Shown: positions 12,615 through 25,500 of the stretch, in pieces
How positions within the stretch are numbered: the first letter of the stretch is position 1
How the letters are laid out: every line of letters starts with the position of its first letter
Source of the DNA: Himantopus leucocephalus
Lineage: Eukaryota; Chordata; Aves; Charadriiformes; Recurvirostridae
Assembly: GCA_003993805.1 (NCBI GenBank)
Contig: RSEF01000031.1
Coordinates: 56,598,892-56,662,891, forward strand
Direction: 5' to 3'
DNA length: 64,000 nt
Made by a program: the position numbers and the translations under genes
Notes under the pieces: model-generated
Databases searched by the model: none
The model's input: the letters and a program-made list of their open reading frames with translations, nothing else
What the model was told of the DNA's origin: nothing

Positions 12615-15600
12615 CTAAGAGTCTTCAATAGATGCGCTAAATAAAATTACAATATAGTGCTGCAATTAACTTGATTTTGAAATAAAATAGGATTTTTGTA
12701 CATGAACATTCTGTATAAAATATCCTATAAATCATTAAGGCACAGATGTGAATGGGAAATTAGAAGCCTACCTCCCACTTAAGCCATTAGAAAGTAGGTA
12801 TCTAAACAGGATTATATCTGTCCTTGATCCCCAATATTTATGTTATCCTGCATTTGTTTCTCAATCTAAGCCTAGGGTATTTGTACTAACGGAACTAAAT
12901 TTTCATCTAGTGGTATTCTAGACACATTTTAGGGAAGCATTGATACTGATGATGACGCTGCTCTGTTTCTTCATTGTTTATGGTGTCAGACGGTTAAGAA
13001 TTGTAGCAGGGTAGGGGAATTGTCAGTATGCTTATCCATTTCATGCTCCTCATTACCATCGGCTTGCCTCAGTAACTGCGGGAACAGGGTCAAGGCACCG
13101 AAGAGGAATTTGGAGGGGTGTTATCACCAGGAAGGAAGCAAGACAGAGACAGCTTCAGAAACCGGGAACAGCTTGAGCGTCCAGCCAAGTGAATGTATGG
13201 TTATAAGATATCTAGGAGGTAGAGTGATTGCTGGGAGAGGACATCTAAGAGTTAAGAGTGGGACTGTCAGGACATTGGCAAAACCGTATCGCGCTGTGTG
13301 CAGCCATCCATTAGACAAGTGCCTAGAATTGCCTCTGACAGAGGAAATCTTAAGTCTAGTACAATGTGCAATGCCCTGTCCAAATAATACTCCATTTTGT
13401 TTACAAATGATAAATTAAGGTAGAAAGTAATGGGCGTTGAGAATTCCTCCATGTAAAAAAAAAATATGTATTTCTTATTTACATACAAATTCCACTTTTC
13501 TTGCAATCCTTGAAAAAAAGAACAGAAGATTAAGGTGCAATGGAAGGCTGATGGAGTGGAGAAAGTGAATGGAGTATAAATATCCCAGTTGTTTCATACT
13601 TGTTTTCTTTTGTCTGTAATTACAACCTGTAAGTTACACTGTCCCATGTACGGTGTCACACGAATGAGATGCTGACATTCGGAGTAGGGCAATGACACTT
13701 CACAGACTTGCAGTAAAAAGTCTTGCCTATCGTGAAGAAACCCAACCGGTCAAATCCTATTATACTGTTTTACCACAGTCTCTGCTTCCAAGACAGAAAC
13801 GGGAAGAGCTGGTCTCCAAGAAATGCCTATGAAACTATGCTTATAGGTTTTGCACAGCAGCATCTTAGCAGTTGAATCTTCTCAAAGTCTAACAACTAGT
13901 AATGAAAATAATACTCAAGAGTTGCTCCAGGCCCTTTTCTTCTCCTTTATCAAGAAACACTTCTTGCCCAGTATATGAGAACACTAAAAACCAGCATTTT
14001 ATCTGTAAGTTATTCCAAAGCCACTCCGTATTCAGGATTGCGTTTTACTATTTCTATTGTTTAAAAGTGGAATTTCTTCTGCATATTCAACCCTCAGTGC
14101 AGTACCAGGTAACATCTGTGATGCTTTGGGAAAATGAGCATAACTGATCCTCAGATATGCTGATGGTTCATTCAGCATTCAGTGCTGATGGTTTATAGCG
14201 AACAACTCCATCAATCCTTTCCGCTTCCCTGATCCTAAGGACAGCACGAGCTAATTCGGACCGTGGTTTAAATAAAGCTACCTGAGGCCAGTTCTAAGTT
14301 ATACAGAGAACAAAGGTCCCAAGGGCTAACCAGCACAGCGTGAGTGTGCCAATGTGCTGGATCGAGGCAGGAGAAGCTGACAGAGAGCTGCCTAGCAATG
14401 CAGGGCAGCTGAGGAGGGCGGATTGCTTTTATTCCTCTGTTCCAGAGTATCACAAATGAAGATCACAGAGCAGGGATGAACATTTAACAGCTCTTAAAAC
14501 TGCTGTTGTCTCGGGTTTTTTTTGTTTTTCCTCCTGTGTAAGTCTCCCTTAAATTTGAAAAGGGGCTATGGATGCAATTATCAAGCATATGTTAGCAAAA
14601 GTGTTAAAAAAGACAACGTAGCTACTGTCATGGTACATGAATGGAAAGCCGTATTTTATAAATGTTACATGGAAAAAATGGCTTTTCAGGTTGTTATGAT
14701 CCAGACCAGGATAAGTTATGTGCTTTCATTATTAATTCCAAATGGCTGGCAAAAGAATTCTGCACCAATGGAATTTTAAAGACTGCACTGTATTTCAGTC
14801 CACCAATAACATATGATGTAAGTTAAAAATATGCAACCAGTCAAAATACCTGAAAACCCAGAATCTGAAACCCAATATGTTTCACATTTCCAGCTCTGAT
14901 GTGGCATACGTTGGACTCTGGATGCAAGTGACATATTGCTGAACATATAAAGTAAAATCTGTAATTCCATCTCAACTGCTCAGGACTTGTGGTCTAGTTT
15001 ATACTGCAAATAAAATGTGATTGGGAAAGGATCCAAGATGGCTTGTATGGAAGTTACTTCTAATCTGTTTTTCACTGATTGCACTATTATGCAATTCCTA
15101 CTTGCCCAAAATTCAACAGCTGTCAGGGGAGCCCTGCACAAAGACTGTAGGATAAGGACCAAACCTGTGAACAACTACTAGTACAATGAGAAATACTAAT
15201 TGACTACAACAGTAACTCCCACAGGGTATGGTGAAGCTTCCTTTGGAGGCAGTGAAGCACAGAAAAGCCAGATGTTTTCATACAATAGCACGAGGCACCT
15301 TGAACTCCAGAACTGCAGATGTAGACTGTAAGTACTCTGTCTACAACCCTGATCCTCTCTGTTCCCTGAAGCATGACATCCACAAAATATTCTCAGCAAA
15401 GTCTTATTCAGTCCTTGGATTAGGATATTCTGTGTGTGGTGTGGAACACAAGGATGGTCCATGCATTAGGCTGTCATGGAGAAGGTGGTCCCTAGTGGAG
15501 AAGCTGGGCCCTAGGTGAAGTAGTCTCAGCCCATACACTGATTTCCACTTCCTACGAGTATTTTGCTGTACATATCCTCACAGATGGTGCAGATTTTCTA

Positions 15601-16394
15601 GAGACATGATTTTTAGTACATAAGTTTAGTAGGTCCAAACCCAGCATCTCAACTCCGTATCAAGGAAACATAGGCTTGTGCATTTGTGTCCAGTGTTACT
15701 AAGGCCGTAACCACAGTAGAACAGAGGTAGGAAATGAGTGGCTTCAAGGGGTCAATGCAATCGCAAGGGAGTTCAGGTCTTCGTGATGCTTGAGAGTTGT
15801 TGTCACAACTGCAGCCAGTTCTTAGATCTTCGACTGTAACCAGGCAAGTTCTTGCCAGAGAAAGAGCCATGAACAGTCATCTTTCCATATTGCATTGCTT
15901 ACCAGTTGGGAAGGATTCCTTTGTCTGATTTCATCCCTAGGAAAGTCTGCAGTGGCTTTACTACACCTAACCATCATCTGTCCTTCAGCTCAGAGGTCTG
16001 AAGTGGAGACATCAAACAGAAAAAAGAAAAAAGAAAAAAGATTAAATTAAAATCACTGTAGCAGAGGTATGCTAGATCACACCACCAGCCATGTGCTGGA
16101 GGGACCACCATAATATGCTTTCACACACCTGAGAAAGACCCCAGGACACGAGGGACCTTCTGATAGTCATGAAGGGTGTCAGCAATGTACCAAGCACATC
16201 TCTCTCAGCATAAATTTTCATAGCAAAGTCAGTAAGGCAACAAGGCAGCCATATAAGCAAAATATTGAAAGGTGAGTCCTAAATGAACTGAATTAAGAGC
16301 TCCAAAGGAGAAGACAATGTTTTTGCCAATTATCCATTTGATCTTTTTCATTTCATAGGAGGATGGGAGAGAAAAAAGGTTATTTCATTTTCTC
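12615..16394. other. Interval just downstream of the ATG10 stop, probable 3' UTR and intergenic DNA
   Basis: The ATG10 3' UTR should begin at 16394 and run leftwards. The nearest clear AATAAA on the minus strand was seen at 14433-14428, which would give a 3' UTR of about 2 kb; it is not proven. Open frames here, for example 132 codons on the plus strand at 13020-13418, resemble no known family and are not called. An A-rich purine tract lies at about 16018-16045. Confidence 0.45.
14428..14433 (-). terminator. ATG10: Candidate polyadenylation signal for ATG10
   Basis: The minus strand reads AATAAA here, about 2 kb after the ATG10 stop codon. It was chosen only because it is the first canonical signal noticed downstream. 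A non-canonical or more distant signal is equally possible. Confidence 0.25.
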
Positions 16395-16518
16395 TTACCT
16401 TTCAGATGAATCAGCATTTGTATCCTGATCAGGTGCTAGTTTTGCATAACTCAGGGGTAGATTTAAACCCACAACTGGGCCTACAGTACTGAGCCACAAT
16501 ATAATGTAATTTGTGTGT
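16395..16518 (-). CDS. ATG10: ATG10 last coding exon (as read to the first stop)
   Basis: The acceptor is CCCCTAG. The first base completes an Arg codon split with the previous exon. The exon encodes HTNYIILWLSTVGPVVG and NLPLSYAKLAPDQD and ends SSER then TAA. The bases AAAG|GTAAGA overlapping the stop form a strong splice donor, so a longer isoform is possible. Confidence 0.92.
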
Positions 16519-19500
16519 CTAGGGGAAAAAAAAACCAAGAAAAAGCAGCATAAACATATTATGCCAACCTTTTCTGAATTGCAGGCACACTTGACAGTCA
16601 TAAAGTAACTTCAGCTGGGGATATTTTTCACTTTATCTATACCAAATATATTTTAACTTTTAGCCCTTAGGTGACAATCCAGAATCTTATTCTATTTGGA
16701 CCAAGGAAGTTGTTTTGACCATTTCCACTTCCCAGCTGATTTACTTTATCTGCATTGCATAAAGCCGTGCAAGGCACAGTACTGTTTCTCACCTGTTCTG
16801 TTTCTGTGAAACGGTCAGTATAGAAGACATGAATTCATTAGTCCGGCAGGGGTGCAGAACAAAAAATGGCTGCCCAAGTAAGGGGTGCTCCTAAGAGAGA
16901 ATATCAGTTGTTTTGTTGTGCAAGAAGAAAACAGAAAATACACCATTTGCATTTGGAAAAGACAAAGCACAGCACAATTAATCTTTGATGCAACTTTTCT
17001 CATTTCAGAATTTAACCCACCATTGTTCTTCTACTGATAGCCATTGACAAATTAATATCTGAGACCATATTCTCTCATCTTAAAAGGGAAGTAAGATCAC
17101 CAACCACGCTATGTCACCGTTTTAGTTAAACTGTAATGGTTTTCAAAAGTAGCTCAAGTTACTGTATAAGCATTACCTGAATGCAAGTAGGCAAAGCTAC
17201 TGTGTAAACAAGTACCTGATCAAATGTAATACATAAAACAAATCCTCTCTGTGGAAAAGCTCTTTAAGAACCTTGACTGCCTATTCTTGCATTTTCTCAT
17301 ATTGGTGCTGGGAAGTAAACACAGTTTAATTTGGAGCCTGTGAGGGGAAGCGAAGAATTAAGAGCCCTCAAGGCGGCTTTAACTTCCACTAGGTGGCATA
17401 TCTTCATTTTAGGCTATTCTACAGAAAAATGTCTTGAAATGGTTGATCTTCAAGAAGCCCAGTCAAAACTGTCCTGAGGAAAAAAAAAGAAAATCACTCA
17501 GTGACAGTTAAGTTTGCAGTCAGACACATTCCCTACAACATGATAAGAGTCTGTTCCTCTACACCTTCACACTGCACATGGTGCTGCTGAAAACTCAATC
17601 CAATGCTCCATAAAGCTTGCACTTTCATCTCTTGCCGGCACTTGAACAGAATGCGTGTTCTGACTTAATCAAGCTTGCACTCAATGCAAAGCCACAACAG
17701 TGATCTCATCAGCTCTTACATGGGTGATACCACGAGATCGGCGTATCTGGCTGTCTCACGCACCGTGCCCTAGGGAAGAGATTCTCCTTTAATGCTGCTG
17801 AGGTCACTGCTACTACTTCTGCAGCAAAATAAACAAATCCTACCTCATCCCCACACACAATAAGGGGCACAACAGGACAGGAGGGAACGGCTATAAAGGG
17901 ATTCCAGACAAGTAAGATGTCAAATATGAAACGCCATGATAGCCTGTTCACAATATCGCTAAGCCTGGGACTCTGCCGGAGCTGAGAAGCACACAAAGCA
18001 CAGGAGGAGGGTGGGGAGAAGCAGGCACGGACCATGACGGAGAAAACAGCAGGATCATCACCTGTGCATGGTATTCCTCGTTCAGCCACATGAGCCTGGT
18101 CCCCTGCGCTACACGACTCACCAGAGCCACGGTAGAGACTGACTAGGAGCATTAATGTGATGGGTGTTTTATCCTGGGTGAAGACCCTTTTCCTTAGATG
18201 TGCTTCTTGTGGTGGCTCTGTTTCTCGATGGCAAAGAAGAAGAAATACTAAATTTATGCTCCGACACAGATTTCCCTTGTCCAAGCTGATACAGTTGTAG
18301 CCAGACTCCCCTAGCTCTGTGATGGCATTTTACCTTAGCACGTAGTAAACTGCTGCACTGATGAGAAGATGCTCACAGAGTAAGTCTTCCTGCTACACAG
18401 CAAAAACTCCTTCTCTAACCCCTTGCCTAGAAACAAAAACCAAGTCCTGGCCTGTCACGTTCAGAAAATAGGACGTTATATCTTATTAAATATTAAACAG
18501 GGTCTCTTACAGCTGAAGCATGCTTGGTTCTTATGCTGAAAATGTACTCATGAGGATCAATCATTTTGTGTCTAAGACAACTTTAAAAAACTTCCAGAAG
18601 CTTCAGAACATACAAAAAATGATGTTCAGAAAGCTTTGTTTTACATTGCAATGCAAACAGGTAACTTGCACAAGAATGCTACCATCTGCTGTTGGTCAAA
18701 GTGAATTGATGCTGTTTTCCATTGAGAAGAAGTGGTAGTGTGAATTAAAAATCCTTTCTAATTATCTGCTAGCTTAAATCAGCTTAGGTCTCCAAATAAT
18801 TCTAGAAAATACATAGATTCTGCCAATGGTATTCCTCAAAGACAGCAAAAAAAAAAANTTGGGAAAAAAAAAAAAAAAAAAAGATAGTTAATATTTACAA
18901 AACTGTTAAGCAAAGGAAAAAAAAAGTAGATTAAGCAGCAATTTCAGCCAACTCCCTTACACAAAGAAAGAGCGTAAAGAGGGAGCACACACTCCCAAAA
19001 AGAACAGAGAAGATAATCTGGTCTTTAAGTGACTTAGCACTCTGAACATGGCATAAAGATAATTCCCAAAGCTGAATATTCAATCTGAAGTCACGCCCAA
19101 CCATCCTGTCACCTGGTATTTGATTCTCTCCTGCACTGCTTTCTTCAGCAAACTACCAGTGAGTGACAAATGGAGGCCAGACTTGATTTTTTAAAATAGC
19201 TTATTAACTTTATATTCTACATCTTTCTTCTTTTAGTCCTTCCTCTTCTTACAACATGACAGAGTGACACTGAAAAAATTCCCAAACTCTAAGAATTAGA
19301 TGTCCGTATGGAAAAACATTGAGTGCCTCGCTACTCAGTTTTTCAAAAGGGTAACATCCTTGGTCCCACCATCTTTGGCATCAATCTGTCACTTATGAGC
19401 ACCTCACAGAGGTGAAATCTCTTTACACTCCAAATTCCCTAAAATCTCTCCTCCATTCTTCTTGCATAGGTGGAAAGGCTCTTTCTTCCTCTCTGGATCC

Positions 19501-22500
19501 AGACGTAAAGGGAGAGGTTTTTGCTACAGGGCTCACCCATCAGCGTCTGGGTTGACATGAAGGCTCTGAAGACACTTGGTCTTCGTTAGTCAAACCCCCT
19601 TCCCAGCTTGTCTCCTTATTCTTCGAATTATCAAGGGTTGCTTCATACACTTCCCGGAGTAACAGCTGTGCCAGGGTGGTGTAAATCTCACTATAATCCA
19701 CAGAATTTTGAATGGCAACAGTGAAATGACCCAGGGGTTTAGTTGAACTCATGCTGCTCCTTGGCCGGGCTCTCAGAATGGCGTGCATTGTCTGCACATT
19801 CAGGAAGAGTTGCTTTAGTTTCCATTTAGCATGGTATTTTTGAAAACTGAGCACTGTCCCTTATTTGTTCACCTCTAATCCAGGAAACTGAAGTTCATTA
19901 TTACCCAGACCCTTCAGCGCTGAAAGTCCAAAGGCATGATGTCATGCACAACAGCTGTGTCCAAAGTCGGAATTTTTCAATAAGCTTGCTGCGTGTACCT
20001 TTCTTACCCTGAACAAAACGCATGAAACTGCAAGAATGCCATGCTGTTTATTCAAAACCTGAGAGATAGGAATATGTCACACACTGACAGGAAAAACACA
20101 AAAGCAGAAGAGATTAAAAGAAATCCTGAGCCAAGACCCATTAAGCAGGAGCCTCTAAAAGGGGAAAAGGCTGAGGTAGGGAAGAAGAGCTGTTGAGCAC
20201 CAGGGAAAACATTCTGAGAGCATCACATCTGATGTAGTCAAATCTTAAATCCCAAATCCTGTACATAATGGCATCCCCATGAGGCTTTAATGTATACTCC
20301 AGGTTAAATCACTGACACAGCAGCTCTGAGGAGGAACTACCAGACAGCTGCCAATAAAAATGCAAGAGTTATCAAAGCCCTGGATGATTTCAGAATTGGT
20401 AACGGGCTACACAGCCTTTTCCTTGCCAGGTCACCAGTTCAGATTTGGCCTGGGCTGGCGGTGGCTAGAACTCATTACTGTACAGCGGCTGTATAGGCAA
20501 TTGTCAGGTTTCACACAGTGAAAGTGCCATTAATTAGTGCCCTTGCTGGTAGTCACTGCAGACGAGCCCAGAACCGAAGATGGTGGTTTACCTTCTCACT
20601 GCAGGGGGCAGTCCCTGTAGGTCAGCTCTGAAGTCCTGAGAGAGAGAGGGCTTTGTGTCTGCAGCGCGATGAACCCCAAGTCCTTCTCAAACACCATCCG
20701 AAGTGTGAGAATAAATGAAAGTTTGTGCTGCATCAGCTTCATGAGCATATTTGCTACCTGCCACAGTCATCTGGTGGAATGATGATATTCCACACGCAGT
20801 GAAATGCATCCTGAGCAAAATATTAGGGCAGCAATACTAGCCTTCAGCTAGCCTGGTCCATGAGCCGGTCACATGAAAAATATTATAAAGTCCTACTGGG
20901 ACTTCATGCAAAAAAAACCCAACAAAACAAACTCCAAAAAACCACTTTAAATAGTTTAAGAGTATTCCCACTTCTAGCCTTCTAGTTTACAATTAATCTT
21001 TTTCCAGTTGGTCATGTCACAATGCACTTTAGAGAGTAATGTGTGAGAGTTTCAAGTCAATTCTCACAATTACTCGCCAGCATTGTACAGCAAGAACCCA
21101 TTTGCGGGTTGCCCACAACTCTTCTGGACAGTGATAGACTGACACACATTTTATTTGAAATCAACAGCATTATTTTCTTTGTATCTATCTATGATCTGGT
21201 AGCTGTCTGTCTATGAGGCTGATTCATAACACTGTTCAGCACCGCACACTGCAGTCCATCATGCATCTGCATATCCCTCTGAGTCTGACCCAACGCTCAT
21301 GGGAAATGAAATTTTTACAGGCCACAACTAGCTCCAGTGAATTTGAAAGCTCAAAATGTTGCTTCATTTATTTTCTGCAGAAAGACCTCTTTACTTGGTG
21401 ACTTCACGGAAGATTTGTAAGGATGTTCTGCGCCCATTTCTGTAGCCTTTGCCTCAACTCCTTCCATACAAAACCATGCAAGACGGAGATGGATGAAAGA
21501 TATGAAACGTTTCATCCGGTAGTTTGAAAATTAATGTAGTTTTGTTCCGGAATGCTACACAAGATCTAATGTGACTGAGCATGGGCAGCTCAACTGCTTA
21601 CTATTCGTGAGCTGCACAACTACAAACATCCGTGCACAGCTGCTGAGCTGCTTTGGCTGTGAGGTCAAACCTCTTTCATTGAGGTTTATCTTAGATAGTG
21701 TGCCTGAGCCCTCAGCAACAACACCGAAAAATGAATGCCACAGGCTCCCAGAGGACTGAAAAACATTTCAGTTGAGCAGCAGCTTTGCTATGCGGTGTCG
21801 GAAAGCCTCTTCCCATAACGTCCATCAGGGATGTGAAGACTTGATCAACCATCCTTCACCTTCCTGTCATCATTTACTAGTGAAATTGGACTGTCCCTCA
21901 CATGGTCACCAAGAGCTAAGATGTAAAAAACTAACTTCATCCCCTCTCTGCGTAGTGCCTATAGCACAGTGAGATGTTAAGACATGAATCTGAACAGTGG
22001 CAAAGATTGGGTAGTTCCTAAGTACAAGTATAATTAAGTCTAAAACTTCTGTCAGATTAGACTATGTCACTTTATCAAGCAGTGCATATAGAAAATACTA
22101 TCCATGTCAGATTTAAATTAAAAATAAACATTACTTCAGGTAACGGGTAATTGCCCGTAGTTATCTGTACTGTGCTCTGCTCTTCTCTTCCCCAGCCAGC
22201 AGGTATTTTGTTGTCAGTACATCTCTTGTAACAGCACCATTTATTTTCTCTGTCATAACTGGAGCTCTTCCAGTAGTAATGGCTTCTATTTTCTCCAGTG
22301 CTACATTAAACTGCCTTCCAGCATCCATCATAACATTTATGGTCTCTCCATTTATGATAGGATTTGAGCCTGAAACTGCCTCTTCCCCGATCCAGTCTGC
22401 ATGATGTTGCTTTGCAAAAATAAATTCATGGAGGGGTGTCAAAATTTTCATGCAGGTTACTACCACCAAACGCCACAGCCAGGACCAATTATTTTCAGAC

Positions 22501-25500
22501 ATTTTCCCAGACGTGTTCACAATCCCAGTCATCAGGTCAGAAAAAGAAGGCAGGATTAAAGAAACATGTCCCCCATAATCTCTTCCATGTAGGGGAATAG
22601 AAATAGTGATGCAAGAATAAAGAAGTTGCATGCTCTTCCCTTTTCATCAATTTTTGACCACACTTACTGAAACAAATACCTGTTTTTAAGCAAAAATCCT
22701 TCACACAAGATTATGATACTCTAAGTACTTTATGTTCTTGAATTCAGTCTACCTTCTTTTTCATTCCTTATTTTTATATACATCAATAATAACTTACTTG
22801 TTAATAAAATCTACCTCTACTCATTCAGAAAGAAAGCAGTAAAATTTTGCTCATCAGATTGACTGTGTCCCACAACCAGAACAGTAACTGTGCACATGTG
22901 GAACTTAAACCGTCTCGAACTCGTGGTTAAAGGGATTACGTTATGCTTAAATTACACATGTGCTCAGGTTTGGGTGTAAAAAGTGAGTAACACTCTTATG
23001 AATGAGGGATAGGGAGACTTTAAGCCTGAGCACTGAAGGCAGATGCATGTTGTGTTTACAAGGACCAGTAACGGTGCTTGCAAAGGCAGCAGGACAGCAA
23101 CAGCTGTCAGAAGAAAAATGTTCCAAACTTCTCTCTCTCCCCTTCTCCTCACAGAAGATTTTCCTCTAATAATGGAATTACTACAACAGAAACTCTATTA
23201 CTAAGGAATCACTATGTGGCAGATGCAATGTTAAGGACCTGTAACTACAAAGGGAACTTTTATCATCCTAATAGAAGGTATAGATCATAGCAATAAAGCT
23301 GTTGTTAGGATACTAATTGTATAGGGCTTCTCTACCCTACTGACACAGTTCGCAACATTTCTATTACTGTAGCCATTTCATAAAAATAATGTTTTAGTAG
23401 TAGGATTGTTATTGGTTACAGAGAAATTATAATTTAAAAAAAATGTAGAGAGGGCAAAATGGCTGTTGAAAGAAATGTGCTTGCTGTAATAGCCATCAAC
23501 TCCAAAAAAGCCTAAAAAAGAAGTAATTGGCTTCAAAAAAATTCATTTATCCTAGCAGACATAGGATACAGTTTATTACCTGGGACAGGCGACATATTTA
23601 TAGTTGCCTTGATTTCAATTTACAAGCAGAAGGCAAGCCATCCTACTGATATAACTGAGGAAAGTTTCTGTAACTTTGCCGTAAAACCCAGAGAAGCACT
23701 CCCACTGCTAAGCCCGTTGAAGATGAAACAGCCTACTTCTGTCTGTAACGGGTGCTGAAGAATGACTACGAAAGTGCAACTACCGCTGTTCTCCTGCATT
23801 TTCTTAGACCATCAAAATAAATCTGCAATGGTACTGAGTAAGGGAAAACTTGAAGGGACCCTGATGAGACAAAGAAGTGCAAACTAGACCAAAAAAGCCA
23901 ATTCTGTCATTACTGAACTTCTTTTTGGAGGAAAAGGCTGCACAGGGATTTTGATTTATGCTCAGGTTCTTCTTTGCATACGAGCAGTTGCAATTGCCCT
24001 ATGATTTAATGTATCTGTTCCCTGTGTAGTTCAAAAGACATACCAGCTAACTTTAGTGACAAGTTTTTGTTAATACTTTTACTACTACCAACCCCACAGA
24101 GCCAACTAAGCTGGATCCTATCCTTCCTTCATCAAATATGGAGTCCAAGCTGAAGAGGCAATTAAGTTTTTCTGAGGAAAATGGAGCTACTTTGGCAGAT
24201 CCTACAGCACAAACATATGAGGACCCTTAACACAGCCAGAATTTCTGTAAGATGAAGCACACCTACCACTTTGTACCTGCTGTTTCAAATCCATCATGGC
24301 CACAAAGGTGGAAATGCACGTTCTGAAGAAACAAACACTTCACGGCACAAACTGCTCTTTCATAAAGGACGTCTTAAAGCCCTGCTGATGTCATCGAGCC
24401 TGGCTGACCACAGCCTGAATGCCGCCTCTTGACTACAACTTGCAATAAAACCGCCTTTTCCTTCGGACAGAGCTCTGGCCCCCACGCTCCATGCACACAT
24501 CACTTCTACATTGCTAACTTATTGCTACTCGTGTTGACAGCTGCGGCTTCTGCCGAATTTGACAGCTGAATATGTCTACAGTTTGATGCCACAAACACAT
24601 CAATCTTGCTTTTCCATTTTTAAAGCTATCAGAACTACCAGGGTGCATCCAAAACCAGAACAATGCTTCTATCCATGACCTTTGAAGACAGCTTTACTTC
24701 TCCTGTACAATGCACAGTGCAAGTTAGAAAGTCACAGAAAAAGACAGTTTGCCAGAAGTAAAGTGTTTTCAAGGGTGGCAGGTGGAAATGGGTTTAAATT
24801 AGAAGTTTTACTTTAGTTTACTTTACATCTTCCTATTTCAGGTGTATTCAAAAGATAAATATATTCTCCGTGTAGTGATTTCTATAACTAGGACAATGAC
24901 AACAGAGAAGACTGCCAATAGGCCTGATGTGCATATGCGCTTTTTGTGTAGAGCTAACCTATTATTGCAATACTTAAGACTAGAGAATAAAAAATATAAT
25001 AACCAGATGAGCAAGACCTATTTCATATTTCTTCCCCCAAATCAGTTTATCTGCCTGATTCTAGATTATTTACAGTTTTGAGGGGGTGGTGATCCTTTTT
25101 TACAATTGATAATTTTATTATTTTTTTAAAAGTTATGGAATAGCTACCACAATATTCTTGAAAGGCACACCTAAGGGGTAATTCAGGACAAGCACAACAT
25201 TAATCAAGACTAGCCAGCACTGCTGATATTTATATATCTATATATTTTTATGTTTTTATATATAGACTGAGGTTTGAATTATTAATTTTAAGAACAAGAG
25301 GAATCAAAGCACTAGGTGACGCTCAGACAAAACTATGTTTTTAAAGCTTAAACTTCTCACAGGCATGTAACTTGCATTTAGGATTCTTTAAGAAAACTTT
25401 ATACTGAAAATTGGCAGGACCATAGTTATATTGTCAAGAAATGGCATCTCAACCATTTTCCTAAGAAAATAAACAGATGATTCTTCTTCCATGCTTGCCA

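Noticed and set aside
13020..13418. A 132-codon plus-strand frame between ATG10 and RPS23
   Set aside because: There is no recognisable domain, no splice or promoter context, and its length is within what chance can give over 64 kb.
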